DNA of 64,000 nucleotides. Origin: Neomelitea salexigens DSM 19753. Lineage in GTDB: Bacteria; Pseudomonadota; Gammaproteobacteria; Pseudomonadales; Spongiibacteraceae. The stretch spans positions 310,001-374,000 of the forward strand of contig NZ_AULP01000001.1 in NCBI RefSeq assembly GCF_000422345.1. The letters run 5' to 3'. Of the stretch, positions 9,213 to 15,485 are shown in pieces (position 1 is the first letter of the stretch; each line of letters starts with the position of its first letter). The notes under the pieces are model-generated. The model saw only the letters and a list, made by a program, of their open reading frames with translations, was not told the DNA's origin and did not search any database. Both the position numbers and the translations under genes were made by a program.

Positions 9213-10825
9213 ATGAACTACTACAGATAACCGCAGGCGTTGCGGGAGCTGCGGATTTGCGGACCAACTCGGAAAAACCTGATTTGCAAAGCTTTCCGAA
9301 TAAGAAGGACTTGCGGACGGCTTGCGGAAAGAGTGCGGGAAACGCTAATGGCCGCCCTTTGCCTATGCTCAAACCCATTCCTCTGCCGGAAAAACCACAG
9401 GCAATCACCTATCCGGTTGGAGCATTAGGCCCAATACTAGGAAATGCCGCAAAAGCTCTTGCTTATCACGTGCAAGTACCTCTCGGAATTGCTTGTCAGT
9501 CAGTTCTTGCCGCCTCTTCGCTCGTTGCTCAACAGCACGTTGACGTGGCGAGAGGCAAGATAAGCACTGGCCCAGTGTCGTTATATTGTCTATCCGTTGC
9601 CGAAAGCGGTGATCGCAAGAGCGCAACCGACAAACTGGCGCTCAAACCAATCAGAGGTTTTGAAGCAAGGCGCCGAGAAGAGCTTAACTCTGAATGGAGC
9701 CGCTACCGCTCAAACCTGCTCGCGTGGGAGATGCGTCTCAACTCAGTCAAACAATCATTCAAGCCTAATGGCAAACACAAGGCCATGAGCGAAAGCGACG
9801 AGCAACGCCTCGCTAGCGCACTCTTAGAGCTTGAGTCAGAAAAGCCGACCCCGCCACCAAGGGCAAGCATCACCTTCACAGAACCCACCCCAGAGGCGAT
9901 ATGGCGCCATTATCAGCAAGGCGTTCCAAGCGCTGGCTTATTCTCTGATGAGGCGGTGAGCTTCTTTAACGGCCACGGCATGAGCGCCGACGCAAAAGGC
10001 CGAATGATCGGCAGCTTGTCTCAGTTGTGGGACGGCAGTACCTTACAGCGCACTCGCGCAGCAGAGGGTGAATCTGGAGAAATGGATAATCGCCGTCTTT
10101 CAGCACACCTCATGGTACAACCCGTCGTCAGCGCTGAAGTATTGTCCGACCCTCTATTACTTGGGCAGGGCTTTATCGCACGCTTTCTGGTATGCCATGA
10201 GGACAGCATCGCCGGTACTCGCTTTCTCAAAGATCGTAATCCAGAAATCGGGGCTGATAACGATCCAGCTATTAATGCTTATTGGGATCGACTATCTGAG
10301 TTGCTTGCTATCCCGCTAAAGACAAACGAGGAAACCGGTGGGCTTGAACTGCACACCCTCAAGATTACCGGAGAGGCCTATCAATATTGGGAAGCATTGC
10401 ATGACGGTATCGAAAAGCACCTTGTACCAGGGGGCAGCTTTGTCGACATTAAAGCCTTCGCCTCTAAAGCCGCCGAGAATGCCGCACGCATGGCTGCTGT
10501 CATGGCATTTGTTGAAGGTGAGGAAATCACAGCATGCCATATTCAGCGCGCCGGCGAGCTGGTTTCCTACTACCTTAGCTCCATGGCAATCCGCACAGGG
10601 GAAGCCGCCAATGACCTTGCAGACGTGCAAGCCCGCGAATTGCTTGAATGGATCAAACAGCATGGAGGCAAGCTGGAGGCAGCTCAATTTAAGCGCCTGC
10701 CAAGTGCGTACCGAAAGTCGAGTATAGCCAGGGCAATACTCGAACGATTGCGGCTAGACGGCCACCTAACCGCTGAACTTGGCACTGGCGGTAAAGCAAT
10801 AAGCTGGGAGGTAATCGAATGCTAG
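9209..10825 (+). CDS. DUF3987 (YfjI-type) protein of the island replication module
   Basis: A 538-residue protein of the DUF3987 family, usually found next to Toprim/primase genes in islands and prophages and thought to act in their replication. A degenerate P-loop-like motif (AESGDRKS, about residue 133) follows a hydrophobic segment typical of the family (QVPLGIACQSVLAASSLVAQ). The rest is mostly helical with a conserved LFSDEA segment. The first 50 residues are low complexity and are encoded by the TTGCGGA repeat cluster, so the DNA there may be conserved for its own sake. The start overlaps the Toprim stop and the stop overlaps the next gene by 7 bases. No complete helicase motif set is evident, so helicase activity is not claimed. 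Confidence 0.8.
   Translation: MNELLQITAGVAGAADLRTNSEKPDLQSFPNKKDLRTACGKSAGNANGRPLPMLKPIPLPEKPQAITYPVGALGPILGNAAKALAYHVQVPLGIACQSVLAASSLVAQQHVDVARGKISTGPVSLYCLSVAESGDRKSATDKLALKPIRGFEARRREELNSEWSRYRSNLLAWEMRLNSVKQSFKPNGKHKAMSESDEQRLASALLELESEKPTPPPRASITFTEPTPEAIWRHYQQGVPSAGLFSDEAVSFFNGHGMSADAKGRMIGSLSQLWDGSTLQRTRAAEGESGEMDNRRLSAHLMVQPVVSAEVLSDPLLLGQGFIARFLVCHEDSIAGTRFLKDRNPEIGADNDPAINAYWDRLSELLAIPLKTNEETGGLELHTLKITGEAYQYWEALHDGIEKHLVPGGSFVDIKAFASKAAENAARMAAVMAFVEGEEITACHIQRAGELVSYYLSSMAIRTGEAANDLADVQARELLEWIKQHGGKLEAAQFKRLPSAYRKSSIARAILERLRLDGHLTAELGTGGKAISWEVIEC
9240..9339 (+). repeat. Iteron-like cluster A (six TTGCGGA-type repeats)
   Basis: Two triplets of the heptamer TTGCGGA and close variants lie at 9240, 9249, 9257 and at 9311, 9322, 9333. 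The second triplet is spaced at exactly 11 bases, one helical turn. Between the triplets is an inverted repeat, TCGGAAA (9269-9275) and TTTCCGA (9293-9299). All six heptamers point the same way. The cluster lies inside the 5' end of the DUF3987 gene. Confidence 0.6.
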
Positions 10826-11247
10826 ACCTGATTGCCGAAGGGATAGCCCTCCGAAACAATCCGCCGAACTTGCCGGGGGTGAAACATCCGCAATTCTCCG
10901 CAAAAACCCGCAGTAATGAGCATATGAAACAGGCTCAATCAAACCCTCATTATACGCTGCCGCCAGAGGTGACTGACCACAAAACCCGCAATTCCGCAAA
11001 ATCCGCAATACCTCCTACTTTTGAATTAAGCATAGAAGCGCTCAATCTTAGAGGTATAGAGATCACACCCGATGACCTGGCTTTCCTGCGCCAACGTCTA
11101 CCACTAACCCCAGACAAGCGCGATGTCCTACTCGATCAGTACATAGAAATATGGCAGCGAGCAATGCAGGGTGAGTGCGCACCACACCGAAAGCAAAACA
11201 AAGGTCGATTTGCAGCTAATACATGGCTTAGAGAACGGAACCGTTAA
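10819..11247 (+). CDS. Small unrecognised island protein
   Basis: A 142-residue protein starting inside the end of the DUF3987 gene (7-base overlap). I do not recognise a named family. The first 65 residues are disordered-looking and encoded by the second repeat cluster. The C-terminal half (ELSIEALNLRGIEITPDDLAFL, DQYIEIWQRAM, NKGRFAANTWLRE) is well-formed and helical and is probably the functional part. An internal ATG at 10924 could be a shorter start. Its place after the DUF3987 gene suggests a replication-accessory role, but this is inference. Confidence 0.6.
   Translation: MLDLIAEGIALRNNPPNLPGVKHPQFSAKTRSNEHMKQAQSNPHYTLPPEVTDHKTRNSAKSAIPPTFELSIEALNLRGIEITPDDLAFLRQRLPLTPDKRDVLLDQYIEIWQRAMQGECAPHRKQNKGRFAANTWLRERNR
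10887..11008 (-). repeat. Iteron-like cluster B (six TCCGCAA-type repeats)
   Basis: Two triplets of TCCGCAA and variants lie at 10887, 10897, 10907 (10-base spacing) and at 10985, 10993, 11002. Between them is an inverted repeat, TAATGAG (10914-10920) and CTCATTA (10946-10952). The heptamer is the reverse complement of the cluster A unit, so the two clusters face each other across the DUF3987 gene and share the plan triplet, inverted repeat, triplet. Confidence 0.6.
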
Positions 11248-11291
11248 ATAGGTGATTTCCAAATGATTTCGATAAAAACTGGAGGCTGATT

Positions 11292-11873
11292 ATGGGCGGT
11301 GTGGGATCAGGTAGGCCATCGAATTACACCAGGGTAGTCGAGTCGACGAAACGAATTGATATTCGGTATATGCGAAGGCAGTGCCTGCTGAAGCCAGGGT
11401 TGTCCGGAAATCTAAACTGGTCACGCAATGGTGAACTCACTGCTAGCGTTGCTTTCACAGTTGGGAGTGACCAAGTAACCATCAGTTATCGCTACCGGAA
11501 TCGCCTTTCGGCTAGTGATTGGCAGGATATAGAGCGGCACATACGGCTATCTGAGACGCCTTGCCACTATGGCGGGGCAAGGCAATGGTTTCTCTGCCCA
11601 CGCTGTAATAGGCGTTGTGAGGTGCTATGTGGAGCTGACAAGTATTTTCTCTGTCGCCAATGTTACCGGCTGCCCTATCAAACTCAACTTGAGAATGAGC
11701 ATGGCCGCGCCTGCATTAAGCGGAATAAGCTGCACGACAAATTGAAGAGCAGCTATCGACGTCCTTTGTGGGGTAAATCTCGTGAACGTCTGCTGGAACG
11801 CTATCTCGCAGCTGATGTGGAAGCAAACCGCGCCTTAATCACTTGTTGTGAAAAACTAGGCATTCGTTTGTAA
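11292..11873 (+). CDS. CxxC zinc-ribbon-like island protein
   Basis: A 193-residue protein beginning MGGVGSGRP, an N-terminus I associate with a family of uncharacterised island and phage proteins. The central region has paired cysteines, CPRCNRRC (about residue 98) and CRQCYRLPY (about residue 117), which look like a metal-binding ribbon. A basic, helical C-terminus follows (KRNKLHDKL, GKSRERLLERYLAA). A GGAGG site precedes ATG 11292. It sits between the replication module and the EEP cargo genes. Nucleic-acid binding is plausible but not shown. Confidence 0.65.
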   Translation: MGGVGSGRPSNYTRVVESTKRIDIRYMRRQCLLKPGLSGNLNWSRNGELTASVAFTVGSDQVTISYRYRNRLSASDWQDIERHIRLSETPCHYGGARQWFLCPRCNRRCEVLCGADKYFLCRQCYRLPYQTQLENEHGRACIKRNKLHDKLKSSYRRPLWGKSRERLLERYLAADVEANRALITCCEKLGIRL

Positions 11874-11971
11874 CCTACATGGGTTCTCTAACAATCGAGT
11901 ACAAGGTAAATTATCGACCCAGAACGCATCTACGGTATGATCCAAGCACTACTTAGCTTGTTGAGCCAAGA

Positions 11972-12129
11972 ATGAAAATTGTCACATGGAACTGTAACGG
12001 CGCATTCAGGAAGAAATACCACGCGCTAGAGCCAATGGACGCAGACATCCTTGTCATTCAGGAGTGTGAAGACCCTGCCCAATCAACCAAAGCCTATCGA
12101 GAATGGGCCGGCGACTACCTTTGGCTTGG
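11972..12129 (+). repeat. Near-identical 5' block shared by the two EEP genes, copy 1
   Basis: The first 158 bases of the gene match 12727-12884 with four mismatches by eye (two in codon 4, one each in codons 26 and 35). Beyond this the two genes diverge strongly. This abrupt change points to recent gene conversion or partial duplication. Confidence 0.85.
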
Positions 12130-12718
12130 AGAATCAAAAAATAAGGGCATCGGAGTTTTTCCGCGCAAAGGCAACACCGCTCAAGGATTGGACTGGCAGG
12201 GAGAATTTACAGTTCCCGGCCTAAGAAGCCGCAGCCGCAGTATAACGTGGCGCACAGAAGATCTACGTTTATTTCTACCATTCACCATAAACCACAGCAC
12301 CACTGCCCTGGCTGTATGGACAAAAGGTAAGGAAGACCATGTTTTCGGCTATATGGGGCAATTTTGGAAATACCTGCAAATCCATCACGCTGAGCTAGCC
12401 AACGATCACACTATGGTTATTGGCGATTTCAATAGCAACGTACAGTGGGACAAGCCAGACCGTTGGTGGAGCCACTCCGACACCGTAGCGGAGCTAGAGG
12501 AACTCGGGCTCCGCAGCCTTTACCATTACCGCACCGGCGAGGACCCTGGAAAAGAGTCTAAACCAACTTTGTTCCATCAGCGCAAACAAGAAAAGCCCTA
12601 CCATATTGACTATGTCTTCCTGTCGGACGACCTACTTCATTCGGCTAGCATTGAAGTGGGCGATTATAAAGACTGGATAGCTCTAAGTGACCATACGCCC
12701 TTAATCACTAGGTTTTGA
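11972..12718 (+). CDS. Endonuclease/exonuclease/phosphatase (EEP) family protein, copy 1
   Basis: A 248-residue member of the EEP superfamily (ExoIII/DNase I fold). The metal and catalytic residues expected for the fold are visible: Asn in TWNCNGA (about residue 7), Glu in VIQECE (about 31), Asp/Asn in GDFNSN (about 151-154) and the terminal SDHTPL (about 241). No signal peptide, so it acts in the cytoplasm. Substrate may be DNA, RNA or a small phosphoester. The start is ATG 11972. The first 158 bases are nearly identical to the next gene. Its position at the cargo end of the island suggests an accessory function such as phage defence, which is inference. Confidence 0.85.
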   Translation: MKIVTWNCNGAFRKKYHALEPMDADILVIQECEDPAQSTKAYREWAGDYLWLGESKNKGIGVFPRKGNTAQGLDWQGEFTVPGLRSRSRSITWRTEDLRLFLPFTINHSTTALAVWTKGKEDHVFGYMGQFWKYLQIHHAELANDHTMVIGDFNSNVQWDKPDRWWSHSDTVAELEELGLRSLYHYRTGEDPGKESKPTLFHQRKQEKPYHIDYVFLSDDLLHSASIEVGDYKDWIALSDHTPLITRF

Positions 12719-12726
12719 ACCCAGAA

Positions 12727-12884
12727 ATGAAAATTATTACATGGAACTGTAACGGCGCATTCAGGAAGAAATACCACGCGCTAGAGCCAATGGACGCAGA
12801 CGTCCTTGTCATTCAGGAGTGTGAAGACCCAGCCCAATCAACCAAAGCCTATCGAGAATGGGCCGGCGACTACCTTTGGCTTGG
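12727..12884 (+). repeat. Near-identical 5' block shared by the two EEP genes, copy 2
   Basis: Partner of the block at 11972-12129. Direct orientation, centre-to-centre distance 755 bases. Confidence 0.85.
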
Positions 12885-13425
12885 CCAATCCAAAAATAAG
12901 GGGATAGGAATTTTTGCAAAAGGCTCGACCAAGATAGCAAAACTTGATTGGAGTGATGAAGGGCTAGAACTCTTTTTGCCATGCCGTATCAACGATTCCT
13001 TCAATTTGGTTGGCATTTGGACAAAAAACCCTGGGCCTAGAAAATTTCGCTACATAGGTCAGCTGTGGCAATACTTGCAAATACATAAAAGAAAAATTGG
13101 CTCAGACCGGATAATTCTATGCGGTGATCTGAATAGCAATGCTGCCTGGGACAAAAAGCACTCTGGCTGTAGCCATAGTGACGTTGTTACAGATCTAAGC
13201 AAATTAAGTATCGAGAGCATCTACCACCGGTTGACAATGGAAGATCATGGCCTAGAAAAAACGGCCACACAGTACATGTACCGCAATGAACAAAAGTCTT
13301 ACCACATAGACTACGCGTATATTTCGGAGGCATTACTGCAAGACCCGCATATAGAGATAGGTAAATACGAAAACTGGATAGACCTAAGCGACCATATGCC
13401 ATTGGTAGTTAGTTTGAAAACCTGA
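12727..13425 (+). CDS. Endonuclease/exonuclease/phosphatase (EEP) family protein, copy 2
   Basis: A 232-residue tandem paralogue of the preceding gene, beginning 8 bases after its stop. It keeps the same active-site set: TWNCNGA, VIQECE, GDLNSN and SDHMPL. The region after residue 53 is shorter and clearly different from copy 1, including loss of a segment around residues 68-85 of copy 1. I chose ATG 12727 because it matches the start of copy 1; a TTG at 12715 would add four residues and overlap the upstream stop. Both copies appear intact, so they may act on different substrates or as a heteromer. Confidence 0.82.
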   Translation: MKIITWNCNGAFRKKYHALEPMDADVLVIQECEDPAQSTKAYREWAGDYLWLGQSKNKGIGIFAKGSTKIAKLDWSDEGLELFLPCRINDSFNLVGIWTKNPGPRKFRYIGQLWQYLQIHKRKIGSDRIILCGDLNSNAAWDKKHSGCSHSDVVTDLSKLSIESIYHRLTMEDHGLEKTATQYMYRNEQKSYHIDYAYISEALLQDPHIEIGKYENWIDLSDHMPLVVSLKT

Positions 13426-13450
13426 AAAACAAGAATCGCGAGGGGAGATT

Positions 13451-13531
13451 ATGGCAGCAACACTAACAATATTAGCCGAGACGAGGCGATATACAGCTTG
13501 CACGTACTTGGCTTCGCTTTTCAGCCCTTAA
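13451..13531 (+). other. Very short ORF in the right end of the island
   Basis: A 26-codon reading frame preceded by a purine-rich GAGGGGAG site three bases before the ATG. It matches nothing I recognise and may be a remnant or chance ORF. The surrounding 13426-13616 holds no other gene. Confidence 0.2.
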
Positions 13532-13616
13532 ATAAACAAATGCAAAGCGGGAATGAAAGATTTCAGGTAGTTAGCCCCCCAGGGGAAGTGCTGACGAGAT
13601 AGTGGGCCCGACTTTT

Positions 13617-13636
13617 TGGCACCAAGAGTGGCACAA
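13617..13636 (+). repeat. Putative integrase arm-type site, right
   Basis: TGGCACCAAGAGTGGCACAA is 16 of 20 identical to 5071-5090 in the same orientation, 55 bases inside the right att repeat. Confidence 0.5.
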
Positions 13637-13657
13637 GAAAAAACAACAGACAAAAAA

Positions 13658-13682
13658 ATAACCCGCTATATCAGCGGGTTAT
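13658..13682 (-). terminator. Terminator of tRNA-Ser, supplied by the island
   Basis: A 10-bp stem (13658-13667 with 13673-13682) with an ATATC loop, followed on the minus strand by a long T tract. It lies 10 bases beyond the 3' end of tRNA-Ser, inside the element, and so replaces the host terminator displaced to 4899-4930. Confidence 0.75.
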
Positions 13683-13690
13683 CTTAAATA

Positions 13691-13705
13691 ATGGCGGAGA
13701 AGGAG
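13691..13705. repeat. Right attachment-site repeat (within tRNA-Ser 3' end)
   Basis: Identical to 4935-4949. This copy is part of the intact tRNA gene, so integration restored the tRNA. Confidence 0.8.
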
Positions 13706-13784
13706 GGATTCGAACCCTCGATGAAGCTATTAACCCCATACTCCCTTAGCAGGGGAGCGCCTTCAGCCACTCGGCCACCTCTCC
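13692..13784 (-). tRNA. tRNA-Ser (anticodon GCT)
   Basis: A 93-nt type II tRNA. The acceptor stem GGAGAGG pairs with CTTCTCC, the discriminator is G and CCA is encoded. The anticodon stem CTCCC/GGGAG encloses the loop CTGCTAA, giving anticodon GCT for AGC/AGU serine codons. A long variable arm (TATGGGGTTAATAGCTTCAT) and T loop GGTTCGAATCC are present. It follows csrA as in many gammaproteobacteria and is the integration target of the 8.8-kb element. Confidence 0.96.
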
Positions 13785-13911
13785 GAATTGTTCCAACGTT
13801 CCGTTGGAGCTTCGCTGCTAAGACCTTGTTTTCAAAAGCGTGTTAGCAACGAAACGCGCGGCATAATACCATACTGAGCGAAGAATCAAAGGCCTTTAGG
13901 CTAATTTCCCG

Positions 13912-14094
13912 CTATTCTTTATTACCGTCTTTCTCGCCTTGAATGCGGTCATAAATTTCTTCCCGGTGAACGGCGATATGCTTGGGCGCATTCACACCCA
14001 GACGCACTTGATTCCCCTTCACTCCCAATACAGTGACAGTCACTTCGTCACCGACCATAAGCGTCTCACCAATACGACGAGTCAGTATTAACAT
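13912..14094 (-). CDS. csrA: Carbon storage regulator CsrA/RsmA
   Basis: A 60-residue RNA-binding dimer that binds GGA-containing hairpins in mRNA leaders and controls translation and stability of carbon, motility and biofilm genes. The N-terminus [18 protein letters not shown] and the VRLGVNAP and HREEIYDRI segments are the family signature. It includes the RNA-contacting Leu4 and the C-terminal Arg of the HREEIY region. It lies between lysC and tRNA-Ser, as in Pseudomonas and relatives. Confidence 0.97.
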   Translation of the reverse strand: MLILTRRIGETLMVGDEVTVTVLGVKGNQVRLGVNAPKHIAVHREEIYDRIQGEKDGNKE

Positions 14095-14171
14095 GTTGCT
14101 TTCTCCTATCCAGAGCCAGTATCCGTACCCCGTGCGTATCCGTATGCGCGCAGCAGTTCACGTCTCTGTTT

Positions 14172-15401
14172 CTACGATGTAGGCGCTTTATCTAGATCAA
14201 AAGCTGTATGGAGGGCCCTCACCGCCAGCTCTAGATATTTTTCATCAACGACCACCGAAATCTTAATTTCTGAAGTGGTAATCAGCTGAATGTTGATCGA
14301 CTCTTCCGCCAAAGTTTTAAACATTTTACTTGCGATGCCAGCGTGTGAGCGCATTCCGACACCCACAAGCGACACCTTGGCAATTTTATTGTCGGTTTTC
14401 ACCTCTCGCGCACCTGTCTCTTCGACCAGCTTGCGAACAATTGCCTCTGTTTTCGCAACGTCATTTCGACCGACAGTAAAGGTCAGGTCAGTCGTATTGT
14501 CCTCTGCGACGTTTTGAACAATGACGTCTACCTCAATATTTGCGTCGCTAACAGGCCCAAGTATCTGGTAGGCCAAGCCCGGTGTATCGGGTACACCGAG
14601 TACCGTAATCTTTGCTTCATCGCGCGTGAACGCGATACCCGAAATCGCCGGGTTTTCCATATCTGACTCTTCCTCAAGACTAATCAACGTACCCGGGCCG
14701 TCTTCAAAGGCGTGCAATACGCGCAACGGCACATTGTACTTACCTGCAAACTCAACGGCGCGAATTTGCAACACCTTCGAGCCCAAGCTAGCCATTTCCA
14801 GCATCTCTTCGAAGGTGATGCGCTCAAGCCGACGCGCCTGGCTCTCTACCCTAGGGTCGGTGGTGTAAACACCATCGACATCGGTATATATCTGGCACTC
14901 ATCGGCCTTCAGCGCCGCCGCCAAGGCGACACCCGTGGTATCAGAGCCACCTCTGCCAAGGGTGGTGATATTACCGTTCTCATCCACACCCTGAAAGCCA
15001 GCAACTACAACCACGTTGCCACCAGCCAGGTCATCGCGAATACGGTGATCATCAATTTCCCTGATCCGCGCCTTGGTGTGGGCCTCGTCGGTGAGAATAC
15101 GCACCTGGCTGCCCGTGTAGGATTTCGCCCCGACACCGAGTTCATGCAGGGCCATACACAACAGGGAAATGGTTACTTGCTCGCCGGTTGCGACGAGAAC
15201 ATCCAACTCCCTTGGGGTGGGGTGCTCCTGCATGGCCTTGGCCATTTCAATCAAGCGGTTAGTCTCGCCACTCATGGCCGACACGACTACCACAACATCA
15301 TCACCGCGACGCCGAAAGCCGGCAACCTTCTCTGCGACCGCCTTTATCCGGTCAACGGTGCCGACCGAAGTACCGCCAAATTTTTGAACAATCAGACTCA
15401 T
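14172..15401 (-). CDS. lysC: Aspartate kinase
   Basis: A 409-residue monofunctional aspartokinase, which phosphorylates aspartate in the first step of the lysine, threonine and methionine pathway. The kinase domain begins VQKFGGTSVG and contains GRGGSDTTG (about residue 170), and two ACT domains follow (about 265-405) for allosteric feedback. I start it at ATG 15401 (MSLIVQKF); an upstream in-frame ATG would add five residues unlike the family N-terminus. The homoserine dehydrogenase and threonine synthase of the same pathway lie at 60-62.7 kb. Confidence 0.96.
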   Translation of the reverse strand: MSLIVQKFGGTSVGTVDRIKAVAEKVAGFRRRGDDVVVVVSAMSGETNRLIEMAKAMQEHPTPRELDVLVATGEQVTISLLCMALHELGVGAKSYTGSQVRILTDEAHTKARIREIDDHRIRDDLAGGNVVVVAGFQGVDENGNITTLGRGGSDTTGVALAAALKADECQIYTDVDGVYTTDPRVESQARRLERITFEEMLEMASLGSKVLQIRAVEFAGKYNVPLRVLHAFEDGPGTLISLEEESDMENPAISGIAFTRDEAKITVLGVPDTPGLAYQILGPVSDANIEVDVIVQNVAEDNTTDLTFTVGRNDVAKTEAIVRKLVEETGAREVKTDNKIAKVSLVGVGMRSHAGIASKMFKTLAEESINIQLITTSEIKISVVVDEKYLELAVRALHTAFDLDKAPTS

Positions 15402-15485
15402 GTTTTCTATCTGCAAATGACCGCCCTGTGCGAAGGGCGCTCATTAAACAACAACTCCAGAATAAAGGAAACGGCTACTATGTCT

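Larger units (their letters stand above)
4935..13705. mobile_element. Integrated element in tRNA-Ser (satellite- or P4-like island)
   Basis: About 8.8 kb bounded by 15-bp direct repeats of the tRNA-Ser 3' end. The integrase gene is at the end away from the intact tRNA. All genes inside read rightward while the host genes on the tRNA side read leftward. The gene set is integrase, unknown protein, AlpA-type regulator, HTH protein, Toprim protein, DUF3987 protein, two small proteins and two EEP-family genes. There are no capsid, portal, terminase or conjugation genes, so the element must move passively or with a helper. The replication-like core plus cargo at the far end resembles P4-type satellites and small integrative islands. 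Family assignment is inference. Confidence 0.8.

Noticed and set aside
9240-11008. CRISPR array in the repeat clusters
   Set aside because: The repeats are 7-bp units only 8-11 bases apart inside coding sequence, with no spacers and no cas genes.
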